Shown here in pieces: positions 35,002 to 43,029 of a stretch of 64,000 bases of DNA; the stretch's first letter is position 1, and every line of letters starts with the position of its first letter. The translations under genes and the position numbers were made by a program. The stretch covers positions 1 to 64,000 of the forward strand of contig JBDHLB010000009.1 of assembly GCA_039586095.1 (NCBI GenBank), read 5' to 3'. Source of the DNA: JBDHBD01 sp039586095. Its GTDB lineage: Bacteria; Gemmatimonadota; Gemmatimonadetes; Palauibacterales; Palauibacteraceae. The notes beneath the pieces are model-generated. The model was given only the letters and a program-made list of their open reading frames with translations. It ran no database searches and was not told where the DNA came from.

Positions 35002-36267
35002 TTGAACGACGCGTCGAGCGGGCGGAGCTCGAGCCGGAAGTTCCAGCTCGGGGCCATGATGTTTCTGCAGTACGCCATCTGGGGGGCATGGGCCCCCGTC
35101 CTCTCCTCCTACCTGCTCAACGACCAGGGCTTCAGCGGCGGGCAGGTCGGCTGGATTTACGCGCTCCTGCCGCTCGCGACGATCGTCGCTCCGATGGTCG
35201 GCGGCCAGGTGGCGGATCGGTACTTTGCCACGGAGCGGGTGATCGGGTTCCTGGCACTGACGGGCGGTCTCCTCCTCATGGTGGTCGCTCGCATGACGAG
35301 CTTCCCCGCGATGGTCGTCCTCATGCTCGTCTATTGCCTGCTCTACGCCCCCACTCTGGCCCTCACCAACTCGATCGCGATGATCAACCTCGAGGACTCC
35401 GAGAAGGAGTTCGGGGCGATCCGCGTCTGGGGGACGCTCGGGTGGATTGCCGCCGGTTGGATGCTGACCGGCTGGCGCTGGCTCGGTGAGAGCGACGCGC
35501 TTCCCGCCATGCAGGGCGACATGCTGCTGCTCGCGGGGGCGCTGTCGATCGTCATGGGTCTGCACTCGTTCGCCCTCCCGAAGACACCGCCTCAAAAGGA
35601 AGGCGTGCGCCCGTGGGCGTTCCTCGAGTCGCTGAAGATGCTGCGGGTGAAGGACTTCGCGATCTTCGTCGGGATCACGTTCGTCGTCGCCACCGAGCTC
35701 GAGTTCTACTACATCCTCACGGCTCCCTTCCTCGAGTCCGAAGCGATTGGAATCTCGAGCCGGAACGTTCCGGCGGTCATGACGATTGCGCAGTTCGCCG
35801 AGATCTTCGTGATGGCGTTCATGCTATCCTGGTCGCTGCAGAAGTACGGCATGCGTAGGACCCTGGCGATCGGGGTGATCGCCTGGCCCATCCGCTACGT
35901 CGTCTTCGCGATCGGAAGCCCGACCTGGCTCGTCATCGCGTCGCTTACGCTGCACGGCTTCTGCTATGTTTTCTTCTTTGTGGCTGCGTTCATCTACGTG
36001 GACAAGTTGGCGCCGCCAGACATCCGAGCCTCCGCCCAGAGCCTGATCGCGATCATCGCCCTCGGGATGGGACGCTTCCTCGGAAGCCTGTTCGCCGGGG
36101 GGATCCGGGATCTCTTCACCACGGATGCCGGCACGAATTGGACGAACGTGTTCCTGGTGCCATGCGCGCTGACGACCCTCTGCGCCGTGGCTTTCCTACT
36201 GTTCTTCCGCGAGGAGTCGACGCCGGCTCTGGTCGAGGCAGAAACCCGAGACACACGAACGGCTTGA
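35002..36267 (+). CDS. NUP-type MFS transporter (nucleoside/sugar)
   Basis: A 421-residue, 12-helix transporter. The start (LGAMMFLQYAIWGAWAPVLS, then GFSGGQVGWIYALLPLATIV) and the middle matching GAIRVWGTLGWIAAGWM are typical of the nucleoside:H+ symporter family. In several phyla that family sits in carbohydrate loci, so sugar or degradation-product uptake is likely here. The TTG at 35002 is preferred, with GAGGG 7 nt upstream; the first ATGs, in GAMMFLQ, would cut the first helix. It begins 10 nt after the preceding stop. Confidence 0.88.
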   Translation: MNDASSGRSSSRKFQLGAMMFLQYAIWGAWAPVLSSYLLNDQGFSGGQVGWIYALLPLATIVAPMVGGQVADRYFATERVIGFLALTGGLLLMVVARMTSFPAMVVLMLVYCLLYAPTLALTNSIAMINLEDSEKEFGAIRVWGTLGWIAAGWMLTGWRWLGESDALPAMQGDMLLLAGALSIVMGLHSFALPKTPPQKEGVRPWAFLESLKMLRVKDFAIFVGITFVVATELEFYYILTAPFLESEAIGISSRNVPAVMTIAQFAEIFVMAFMLSWSLQKYGMRRTLAIGVIAWPIRYVVFAIGSPTWLVIASLTLHGFCYVFFFVAAFIYVDKLAPPDIRASAQSLIAIIALGMGRFLGSLFAGGIRDLFTTDAGTNWTNVFLVPCALTTLCAVAFLLFFREESTPALVEAETRDTRTA

Positions 36268-36276
36268 GAGAGATCC

Positions 36277-37530
36277 ATGGATAAAGATCGACTGGGCGTC
36301 GGATTCGTCGGCGGCGGGTTTGTGGCCCGCTTCCATATCCGTTCGTGGGTCGGAGTCCGGGACGCCGACGTGCTCGGCGTGGTCGGCGGGGCCGACCCGA
36401 CCGCCGGGGAGGCGGCCGCCCTGGCCCGTGAGCTCGGCGTCGGCGACGCGAAGGCGTACGACACGGTGACCGAGATGGTGGCCGACTCGGCAATCGACGC
36501 GATCTGGATTTGTGCCCCCAACTTCGCCCGCATCGAGGTGATGGAGGAGATCGCCGATGCGGTCGAGTCGGGGAAGGGTGAGCTGGTGGGCGTCGCGTGC
36601 GAGAAACCGCTCGGCCGCAACGCCGCGGAGGCCCGCCGCATGCTCGAGCTCGTCGAGGGTGCTGGCCTGCTCCACGGCTACCTGGAGAACCAGCTGTTTA
36701 CGCCGGCGGTGGAGCGCGGCAAGGGCATCGTTTGGTCGAGGGGCGCCGCGCTCACCGGTCCGCCCTACCTTGCGCGCGCGGCCGAGGAGCACGCCGGCCC
36801 GCACATGCCGTGGTTCTGGGAGGGCGAGCTCCAGGGCGGTGGGGTGCTGAACGACATGATGTGCCACTCGGTCGAGGTGGCCCGTTTTCTCCTCACCCCG
36901 CCCGGCGAGGCGCGGGACGCTCTGACGCCGGTGAAGGTGACCGCTCACACCAACTGCCTGAAGTGGCAGCGGCCCACGTACGCCGCCCGTCTCGCCGAGA
37001 TGAGCGGCGGCAAGCTCGACTACGAGAACCGTCCGGCGGAAGACTACGCGCGCGGCGTCGTCGAGTACCGGGGGGCCGACGGCGGCCCCCGCGTCGTCGA
37101 GGTGAGCACGTCGTGGTGCTACGTGGGGGCCGGGCTCCGGCTCAGCATGGAGCTTCTCGGTCCGGAGTACGCTATGGAGATCAACTCCCTCGACCCCGGG
37201 CTCAAGGTGTTCCTGAGCCGCGAGGTGCGTGGCGACACCGGCGAGGACCTGGTCGAGAAGCAGAACGCGGAGACCGGCGTGATGCCGATCGTAGCCGACG
37301 AGGAAGCGGAGTACGGCTACACCGGCGAGAACCGCCACATGGTGCGGGCCTTCCGCGCGGGCCGCATGCCGGACGAGACGTTCGCCGATGGCTTGGCGGT
37401 GACGGAGCTCCTGATGACGGCCTACATGAGCGCCGAGCAGGAGCGCACTGTTCTCTTTCCGCCGCCCGAGCTGGAGACGTTCGTCCCGGCCGTCGCACGC
37501 GGCGAGTGGAACCCCGGAGGTGAAGCATGA
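36277..37530 (+). CDS. Cytoplasmic Gfo/Idh/MocA-family dehydrogenase
   Basis: A 417-residue protein with nucleotide-binding GVGFVGGGFVARFHIRSW, cofactor and substrate motif ACEKPLGRNAAEAR (EKP) and the C-terminal domain motif GGVLNDMMCHSVEVARFLL, placing it in the Gfo/Idh/MocA family. No signal peptide is present, in contrast to the Tat-exported relative two genes upstream. This suggests a periplasmic-plus-cytoplasmic pair acting on one sugar. Its stop overlaps the next ATG (ATGA). The substrate is probably a sugar or keto-sugar, inferred from neighbours. Confidence 0.9.
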   Translation: MDKDRLGVGFVGGGFVARFHIRSWVGVRDADVLGVVGGADPTAGEAAALARELGVGDAKAYDTVTEMVADSAIDAIWICAPNFARIEVMEEIADAVESGKGELVGVACEKPLGRNAAEARRMLELVEGAGLLHGYLENQLFTPAVERGKGIVWSRGAALTGPPYLARAAEEHAGPHMPWFWEGELQGGGVLNDMMCHSVEVARFLLTPPGEARDALTPVKVTAHTNCLKWQRPTYAARLAEMSGGKLDYENRPAEDYARGVVEYRGADGGPRVVEVSTSWCYVGAGLRLSMELLGPEYAMEINSLDPGLKVFLSREVRGDTGEDLVEKQNAETGVMPIVADEEAEYGYTGENRHMVRAFRAGRMPDETFADGLAVTELLMTAYMSAEQERTVLFPPPELETFVPAVARGEWNPGGEA

Positions 37531-38270
37531 GGACGCGGGGGGTCCTGATCGCGGCCGTTATTCTCGCCGTCGCGGTCATCGGCCTGATGATGTGGGAACG
37601 GAGTCAAGCGGAAGGCCCGACCACTGTGCCCGTACACGAGGAGCTCATGGGCCCGGACGCGGACGCACCGGTGGCTCGAATCACCGAAGAAGAGCTCGCA
37701 CAGGGGTACGTTTCGCTCATTGCGGAAGGGGACGACGGCCGGTTCAACGAGCGCGGGTGGAACCACTACGGCCCCGGCCACTTCACCCTCGACCACGACA
37801 CGGGAATCCTGACCTCGCACGGCGGCATGGGACTCCTGTGGTACGCGGACGAGACCTTTGGGGACTTTACACTCAGGCTCGAGTTCATGACGTCGGTGCA
37901 CGAAGCGAACTCGGGGATATTCCTGCGTGTGCCCGGCATCCCGCTTAGCGATGACTATGTGTTCCACAGCTTCGAGGTTCAGATTGACGCGGCGGCCGCC
38001 GAGGGCATCCACCGCACCGGGGGCGTGTACGACGCCGCCGCTCCGAGCGAGAAGCGCGCGCGGCCTCCCGGCGAGTGGAACGAGATGGAGATCTCCTTTG
38101 TGGGCGACCGGATTACGGTCGATCTGAACGGCGCCCGGGTCCTGGACTGGGTGGCGGAGCCGCGCGGCAAGATCGAGGACTTCGCGGCCCGCGGGTACAT
38201 CGGTCTGCAGAATCACGACCCGGCTTCCAGGGTCTACTTCCGGAACCTCCGGCTGAAGAAGCTGGACTGA
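37527..38270 (+). CDS. DUF1080 (3-keto-glycoside hydrolase-like) exported protein
   Basis: A 247-residue protein with an N-terminal membrane anchor or signal (about 5-22) and a concanavalin-like DUF1080 domain (LISLIAEG-type start YVSLIAEGDD, GILTSHGGMGLLWYADETFG, FTLRLEFMTSVHEANSGIFL, FEVQID, GYIGLQNHDPASRVYFRNLR). DUF1080 proteins include 3-keto-disaccharide hydrolases/lyases working with Gfo/Idh/MocA dehydrogenases. The ATG overlaps the preceding stop by 4 bp. It is the last gene of the operon, and short copied fragments begin right at its stop. Confidence 0.9.
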   Translation: MRTRGVLIAAVILAVAVIGLMMWERSQAEGPTTVPVHEELMGPDADAPVARITEEELAQGYVSLIAEGDDGRFNERGWNHYGPGHFTLDHDTGILTSHGGMGLLWYADETFGDFTLRLEFMTSVHEANSGIFLRVPGIPLSDDYVFHSFEVQIDAAAAEGIHRTGGVYDAAAPSEKRARPPGEWNEMEISFVGDRITVDLNGARVLDWVAEPRGKIEDFAARGYIGLQNHDPASRVYFRNLRLKKLD

Positions 38271-38323
38271 GGGTCTCGGGCGTCCAACACGCGTTCCACA
38301 CCTCGTATGCGTAGGTGCCCGAG
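38271..38323 (-). pseudogene. 53-bp copy of the S8 lipoprotease 3' coding end
   Basis: Bases 38271-38323 match 29668-29720 at 48 of 53 positions. Read on the minus strand it encodes GTYAYEVWNACWTPET, the equivalent of GTFTYEVCNAGWTPET near the end of the subtilase. There is no protease domain or start around it, so it is a detached fragment. It begins exactly at the end of the DUF1080 stop codon. Confidence 0.7.
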
Positions 38324-38349
38324 CGTTGATCACACCGTTCCGATCTGTG

Positions 38350-38405
38350 CTCCTCGCGCAGCGACTCCGTATCCCACCCCGCATCCTGCTCCTCCTGCTC
38401 GTGCT
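38350..38405 (-). pseudogene. 56-bp copy of the kefB 3' coding end
   Basis: Bases 38350-38405 match 43042-43097 at 54 of 56 positions. On the minus strand the segment reads EHEQEEQDAGWDTESLREE, the tail of the KefB-like antiporter, but no further antiporter sequence flanks it. It lies 26 bp from the S8-like fragment. The gap 38271-38428 contains nothing else recognisable. Confidence 0.75.
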
Positions 38406-38428
38406 TGCACGTGACCGGGCCGCGTCGG

Positions 38429-39595
38429 CTAGTAGTACGCGGTGAGACTCACGGTCAGCAGGCTTCCCTGGCGTGGCGCAAATCGAGGTTCACGGGAGGA
38501 GTCGCCCATGAAGATGCGGCCCTCGACGTCGAGGGTAAGGCGATCGGACAGGCGACGGCGCGCGCTGGCCTGAGCAATCCGGTTACCGGAACGGGTATCC
38601 GCGAACAGACCGGCACCGAGCCGTCCCTCGTGCAGGAGCAGCCGACCGCCCAGGTACAGATCGTTCTCGTACGACGTGGTCGCCTCGGCGCCTCGGTCGT
38701 CGTACACGTACTCTGCGAACGCGCTGAGGTAGTCCGTGAAGGCGTACTCCGTCCCGCCGGCCGCTGCGGTATGGCTGCCGTACGCGGATCCGGCCGTCAC
38801 AACCTCGGCCTTCCACAGCCAGGCGCCCGACGTCCACTGGAGATCCAGGCTGGTTCGACTTGCCCTGTGATAGACGGGGATCAGAACAGCCGATCCGGCC
38901 GAGTCGATTCCCGCCTCGAAGCGCGGATCGCGGTCCCTGCCTCTGAAGTAGGCCACGCCGAGGTCGACAGCGCCCAGGCTATGGGACCAGCGTAAAGCGT
39001 AGTCGCGTCGGATGAGCGCGCGGTCCGAGTCATCTCTGGCCAGATCTTCGGTCACGGGGAGAGATGAATACAGGGTCCCCGCCGATCCATCGAACGGTCG
39101 TTCGCGAAACAGCGGCAACAGATAGAGCGCGAAGGTCCCCCAGTCGCTGAAGAAAGTGCCCCGGATCATCGGCTGACCGAGCTTCTCGTAGCCCGCGACG
39201 CTCCCGACCGGGTACCACTGATTGACGACGTCGACCACGCGCCGCGACTCAGCCACGCCCCAGTAGACTTCGGTCATTCCCGCCAGGAGCTCCCAGTCCC
39301 CCTTCGATATCGTCCACTTCGCCTGTCGGAGGTCCAATCGGGTGCGCTCCCCGGTCATGACGTCGATTCGAAAGAAGGGCTCGAGCTCGAACCACTGATC
39401 GCCTTCGTCCCACTCGACGCTTCCAAGCGCATGCAGTACGAGACTCGCCTCCGGGTGCACCAATCGAGAGGCGTCCGTCGGGTCGGTGAACAGGAAGGCC
39501 TCGGCCCTCACATCGGCCCTCCACTGTGCCAGCGCGGGGCAGGGCAGCAGTCCGACTCCCAAAGCCAGAAGACGCAGGAACGCGTGGCTCCGCAT
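38429..39595 (-). CDS. Exported beta-barrel-like protein, third gene of the RND unit
   Basis: A 388-residue protein with a Sec signal peptide ending LPCPALAQ. It is rich in alternating aromatic strands and ends in a beta-signal-like YY terminus (SLLTVSLTAYY), which supports an outer-membrane barrel. Sequences such as RLDLRQAKWTISKGDWELLA and GMTEVYWGVAESRRVVDVVN resemble DUF1302-like porins that accompany RND/MMPL exporters. The gene starts 4 bp after the LolA-like gene. It likely forms the outer-membrane exit or receives cargo. Confidence 0.75.
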   Translation of the reverse strand: MRSHAFLRLLALGVGLLPCPALAQWRADVRAEAFLFTDPTDASRLVHPEASLVLHALGSVEWDEGDQWFELEPFFRIDVMTGERTRLDLRQAKWTISKGDWELLAGMTEVYWGVAESRRVVDVVNQWYPVGSVAGYEKLGQPMIRGTFFSDWGTFALYLLPLFRERPFDGSAGTLYSSLPVTEDLARDDSDRALIRRDYALRWSHSLGAVDLGVAYFRGRDRDPRFEAGIDSAGSAVLIPVYHRASRTSLDLQWTSGAWLWKAEVVTAGSAYGSHTAAAGGTEYAFTDYLSAFAEYVYDDRGAEATTSYENDLYLGGRLLLHEGRLGAGLFADTRSGNRIAQASARRRLSDRLTLDVEGRIFMGDSSREPRFAPRQGSLLTVSLTAYY

Positions 39596-39599
39596 GAGA

Positions 39600-40430
39600 T
39601 CATCCTGCCCGGTGCAGGCGATTGCGCTCGAAGTCGACGGCTGTCAGACCGGTTCCGAACCGGTACTCGTGCCACAGAATGGTGGTGCTCTTCCCGGTCT
39701 GGTGGTTGGCCATCTCCATCTCCGCCGGCCGCCAGAACCGTCCCTCGTACCGGCGGAAGCCGTTCAGAAGAAGCGTCTTGAGCGGCTCGCCCTCCCGATC
39801 GAAGTAGTCGATCCGAAGGATCCGGTACTCCGCGCGATCGATCCACACGAGCTGGCGCCCGTAGCCGGAGTCCGGGTCCACGGGGACACGCTCGATGACC
39901 CGGCAGGCCATGTCTTCGACGGCGTCCTCGCCCTCGAATCGGTAGGTGTACTCGTCCAGCTTCTGCGAACCGATGTCCTCGTAGGAGAACTCGCTTCCCA
40001 TGAAGGAGCCCGTCTGCGAGCTGGAGGCGATTCGCTTGACGCGCTTGAGCGCCGGCAGATACAACCACTGGTCGTCGCTTCCAGCCGATTCCGAGTGCGT
40101 AAGGAGGGCTGTCCCCTGAAGATCACGCGGCTGGTCGATCACCAGCAGCGTCTTGTCGTCGCCGCCCTCGCCTTCCAGGACCCGCAGCGTCAGCCGTCGA
40201 GTCTTTTCTTGCCCGTGTCGGTTCCGGAGCACCATGGTCAACCGGGCTTCCATGTCCCCGTAGCCTCGGGCCCTTCGATCCGCTTCCTCCGCGATCGCGC
40301 GTCCGCGATCTTCCCGAGCCTGAGCCACCAGCGTGCCAGGCGCGACCACCGATCCGCCAAGAGTCAAGATGGACATCAAGAAGGTGAGGCCACGCATGCC
40401 CCCCGGGATTCCGTGCTCTTTCATGATCAT
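39600..40430 (-). CDS. LolA-like outer-membrane lipoprotein-sorting protein
   Basis: A 276-residue periplasmic protein. After a signal segment (LTFLMSILTLGGSVVAPGTL) it shows the LolA-like half-barrel pattern of COG2834 members: MVLRNRHGQEKTRRLTL, DQPRDLQGTALLTHS, QWLYLPALKRVKRI, GSEFSYEDIG and VIERVPVDPDSGYGRQLVWI. Such proteins are regularly encoded with MMPL/RND permeases and are thought to shuttle a hydrophobic cargo across the periplasm. It starts 9 bp after the RND gene. Confidence 0.87.
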   Translation of the reverse strand: MIMKEHGIPGGMRGLTFLMSILTLGGSVVAPGTLVAQAREDRGRAIAEEADRRARGYGDMEARLTMVLRNRHGQEKTRRLTLRVLEGEGGDDKTLLVIDQPRDLQGTALLTHSESAGSDDQWLYLPALKRVKRIASSSQTGSFMGSEFSYEDIGSQKLDEYTYRFEGEDAVEDMACRVIERVPVDPDSGYGRQLVWIDRAEYRILRIDYFDREGEPLKTLLLNGFRRYEGRFWRPAEMEMANHQTGKSTTILWHEYRFGTGLTAVDFERNRLHRAG

Positions 40431-40439
40431 GCCTCCCGC

Positions 40440-42809
40440 TCAAGCCGCTCTTCTCGACCTGTATCTCCGGGATCTGCCCTCTTCGCCTGCCTCTTGAGCC
40501 CTCCCGCGCGCCGTGGCCCTCGATGCGAAAACAGGTCGCCAGGCGCCGATGATCGACGGGAAGGCGAAGAGGTCAGCGGCAACGGCCGAAAGGGCACTGA
40601 CGGCCGTCATCAAACCGACGAGAAACAGCACTTCGAACTGTGATGCCATGAGGAGCGAGAAGCCGGCTCCCACCACGACGGTGGTCATGAGGATGGCCGG
40701 TCCGGCATCCCGCACACTCTCTACGAGGGCGGATTTCAAGCACGCTCCGCCTCTCAAAGCCTGCTTGAAGCGACCCAGGAGATGGATCGTGTCGTCCGCC
40801 GCGATCCCGAAAGCGATCGAGAAGACGAGGATGGTCGACGGCTTGAGGTCGAACGAGCACAGCCGCATGAGGCCCAGCAGCACCACCAGCGGGAACAGGT
40901 TCGGGAGCAACGCGACCAGGCCGTATTTCCAGGAACGGAACATGTAGATGAGGATCCCGGTGATCACGACCAGAGCGATGAGCAAGCTCGGCCCGAAGCT
41001 CTCGAGGATGCGCGCCTGATAGGATTGCAGCAGGTAAACCGTCCCTGTCGGTCGCGCCGTTCCGAGCGGGGGCGGGTCGTCGGCCAGGAAGCGATCGACC
41101 CGGTCGAGGAACGGGAGGATGACCACGGAGCCCTTGTCGCGCACCGTGACCAGCACCTGCGCCTCGCCGTCGTCCCGATGGTACACGTCGCGAGCGAAGT
41201 CCGGGTCCTGAAGCTCCGCCATGAACAGGAGCTGGCTGGTCTCTTCCGCCGTGGCCGGCAGCGAGAAACCCTCATCTTCCACCACAGCCTGTCTCAGCTG
41301 ACCGATGTAGTCCGGCAGGGCGAGCGTGCTCACGACCAGGGGGTCTTGGCTCACGAATTCCTGGAATCTTCTCATCCAGGCCAGAGCCTCCGGGTCGTGC
41401 AGCGGCCCTCTTTCGTCTTCCCGCAGGTAGAGGTTTACCTGGAACAGACCATACCCGTTCTCCTCGATCCATCGGATGTCACTCAGGAGAGTCGACCGCG
41501 GCCGCAGGTCGTCCATGAGCAGCGTGTTCGTGCGCAGATTGGCGCCGGCCCCGAGCCCGAGCAGCCCAACGCCGAGAAAGGCGCCCATGGCCGCGCGTGA
41601 AGGGCGATTGGCGAGATAGACAGCGGCCTCCACGGTTCGCTCGATCCACCGGAGTTGAAGCCCGCGGTCGTTTCTCCGCCTGGCGGGAGCCGCGCTGAGC
41701 AGCACAGGCAAAGCCGTCATGCTGAAGGCGAACGCGGTCAAGATCGCCAGCGCGGTGAACGCGCCGAACTCCATGACGATGCCGATCCGCGTGCCGACCA
41801 GGCTCAGGAATCCCACGGCGGTCGTGATGGACGTATAGAAACAGGGGACCACCAGATGGGAGAACGCGCGCACGACCGCGTCCCTGGCAGGCCGCCCCCG
41901 GCTGCGCTCTCCGCGAAAGCGGGCCAGAAGGTGGATGGAGTCGCTGACGCTCACCACGAGGACGATGATCGGGATGAAGCTCGTGAGGACGCTGATCGAC
42001 ATCCCCAGGAAGCCCATCACGCCGATCGTCACGACATACGCCGGGATCGCCGACGCCAGGCACAGGACGATCTGGGTGACGTCTCGGAAGAAGAGAAGCA
42101 GAATCAGGAAGAACAGCACAAAGCCGCCCCCGAGGAGCAGCCTCTGGTCCGATTCGAGCAGCTTCGGCAAGCGGGATCGGAAGACGGGAATGCCGCCGAG
42201 CGCGGTCTCCACGCCCTCGAGCTCGAGCGCCTCCAGCTTACCGGTGAGCGCTTCCTCGATCCGTCGTCGCGAACGGTCGTCGGCAGTCCCCTCGTCCAGA
42301 TACCCGTGGATGGCGAAGCTCGTCTGGTCCGCATTCCACAGGTAGCCGCGGTACAGGTTGTCGTCGCGATAACGCGCGAGCGTCTGCTTCACGTACTCGT
42401 CGGTGAGCGACTGCTGCTCGATCAGGGGGTGAATGCGGAGAGCCCGTTCTCCGTCCAACTCCTCCGGCTCGGCGACGCTCACGCTGCCGATCCAGTGCAC
42501 GTCGCGCAGCCCGACCGCTTCGAATTGGTGCGCCGCACGCTGCATGTCGCGGAAAAGTGCCACGCCGGGGGCGCGCGAGTCGCGCCAGACAAGGGAGAAG
42601 CGGAGGTCCTCCTTGGTGAACGCCTTCTTGTATTCGTCGAACGTCTGGCGGGACTCACCGCGAGCGGGGAAGAGCTGTTCGATCGTGTAGTCCACGCTCA
42701 CCCGGCTGGCGCCGATCGTCGCAACCGTCAGCACGGCTGCGCCCGCCAGCAACACCGTCGGGCGATGCGCCAGCAACCACCTGAAGTAGCGCTCGTGTCT
42801 CTCGTTCAT
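40440..42809 (-). CDS. RND/MMPL-superfamily exporter
   Basis: A 789-residue inner-membrane exporter with the two-fold 6+6 helix layout of COG1033-type RND proteins. The first periplasmic loop follows helix 1 (SVDYTIEQLFPARGESRQTF). Repeated motifs are VSVSDSIHLLARFRGE in the first half and FGIAADDTIHLLGRFKQALR in the second, containing the membrane Asp residues expected for proton coupling. ATG 42809 has GGAG 8 nt upstream. It is first in the exporter, LolA-like and barrel operon, which probably moves a lipid or hopanoid-like cargo outward. Confidence 0.9.
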   Translation of the reverse strand: MNERHERYFRWLLAHRPTVLLAGAAVLTVATIGASRVSVDYTIEQLFPARGESRQTFDEYKKAFTKEDLRFSLVWRDSRAPGVALFRDMQRAAHQFEAVGLRDVHWIGSVSVAEPEELDGERALRIHPLIEQQSLTDEYVKQTLARYRDDNLYRGYLWNADQTSFAIHGYLDEGTADDRSRRRIEEALTGKLEALELEGVETALGGIPVFRSRLPKLLESDQRLLLGGGFVLFFLILLLFFRDVTQIVLCLASAIPAYVVTIGVMGFLGMSISVLTSFIPIIVLVVSVSDSIHLLARFRGERSRGRPARDAVVRAFSHLVVPCFYTSITTAVGFLSLVGTRIGIVMEFGAFTALAILTAFAFSMTALPVLLSAAPARRRNDRGLQLRWIERTVEAAVYLANRPSRAAMGAFLGVGLLGLGAGANLRTNTLLMDDLRPRSTLLSDIRWIEENGYGLFQVNLYLREDERGPLHDPEALAWMRRFQEFVSQDPLVVSTLALPDYIGQLRQAVVEDEGFSLPATAEETSQLLFMAELQDPDFARDVYHRDDGEAQVLVTVRDKGSVVILPFLDRVDRFLADDPPPLGTARPTGTVYLLQSYQARILESFGPSLLIALVVITGILIYMFRSWKYGLVALLPNLFPLVVLLGLMRLCSFDLKPSTILVFSIAFGIAADDTIHLLGRFKQALRGGACLKSALVESVRDAGPAILMTTVVVGAGFSLLMASQFEVLFLVGLMTAVSALSAVAADLFAFPSIIGAWRPVFASRATARGRAQEAGEEGRSRRYRSRRAA

Positions 42810-42925
42810 CGGGCTGCTCCCACGGATGAGGGACGCTCGCGAACGGGATTCTATTCCCGGCGGGTCAAGTAGCGGTCAAGCGAGGCCGGTCGGCTGCACG
42901 CATGTGCAGGAGTGTCGGTCAACGG

Positions 42926-43017
42926 GCGAATCGGCGGCGAATCGGCGGGCGTGTAGGCGGCGGATCGGTGGCGGGATCGGTGGCGGGATCGGTGGGCGTA
43001 TCGACGGCGGTGAGCCG
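42926..43017. repeat. 11-12-bp GC-rich minisatellite after kefB
   Basis: About eight imperfect tandem units of 11-12 bp, with variants GCGAATCGGCG, GCGGATCGGTG and GCGGGATCGGTG (the last in two exact copies). They lie immediately downstream of the kefB stop. A small inverted repeat CTGCAC/GTGCAG (42894-42909) lies beside them. No gene is evident in 42810-43029. Confidence 0.8.
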
Positions 43018-43029
43018 GCGGTGCAGCGA

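Noticed and set aside
33171..35078. 635-codon open frame on the minus strand
   Set aside because: Antisense to the Tat-exported Gfo/Idh/MocA gene, which has clear family motifs. The antisense product shows none.
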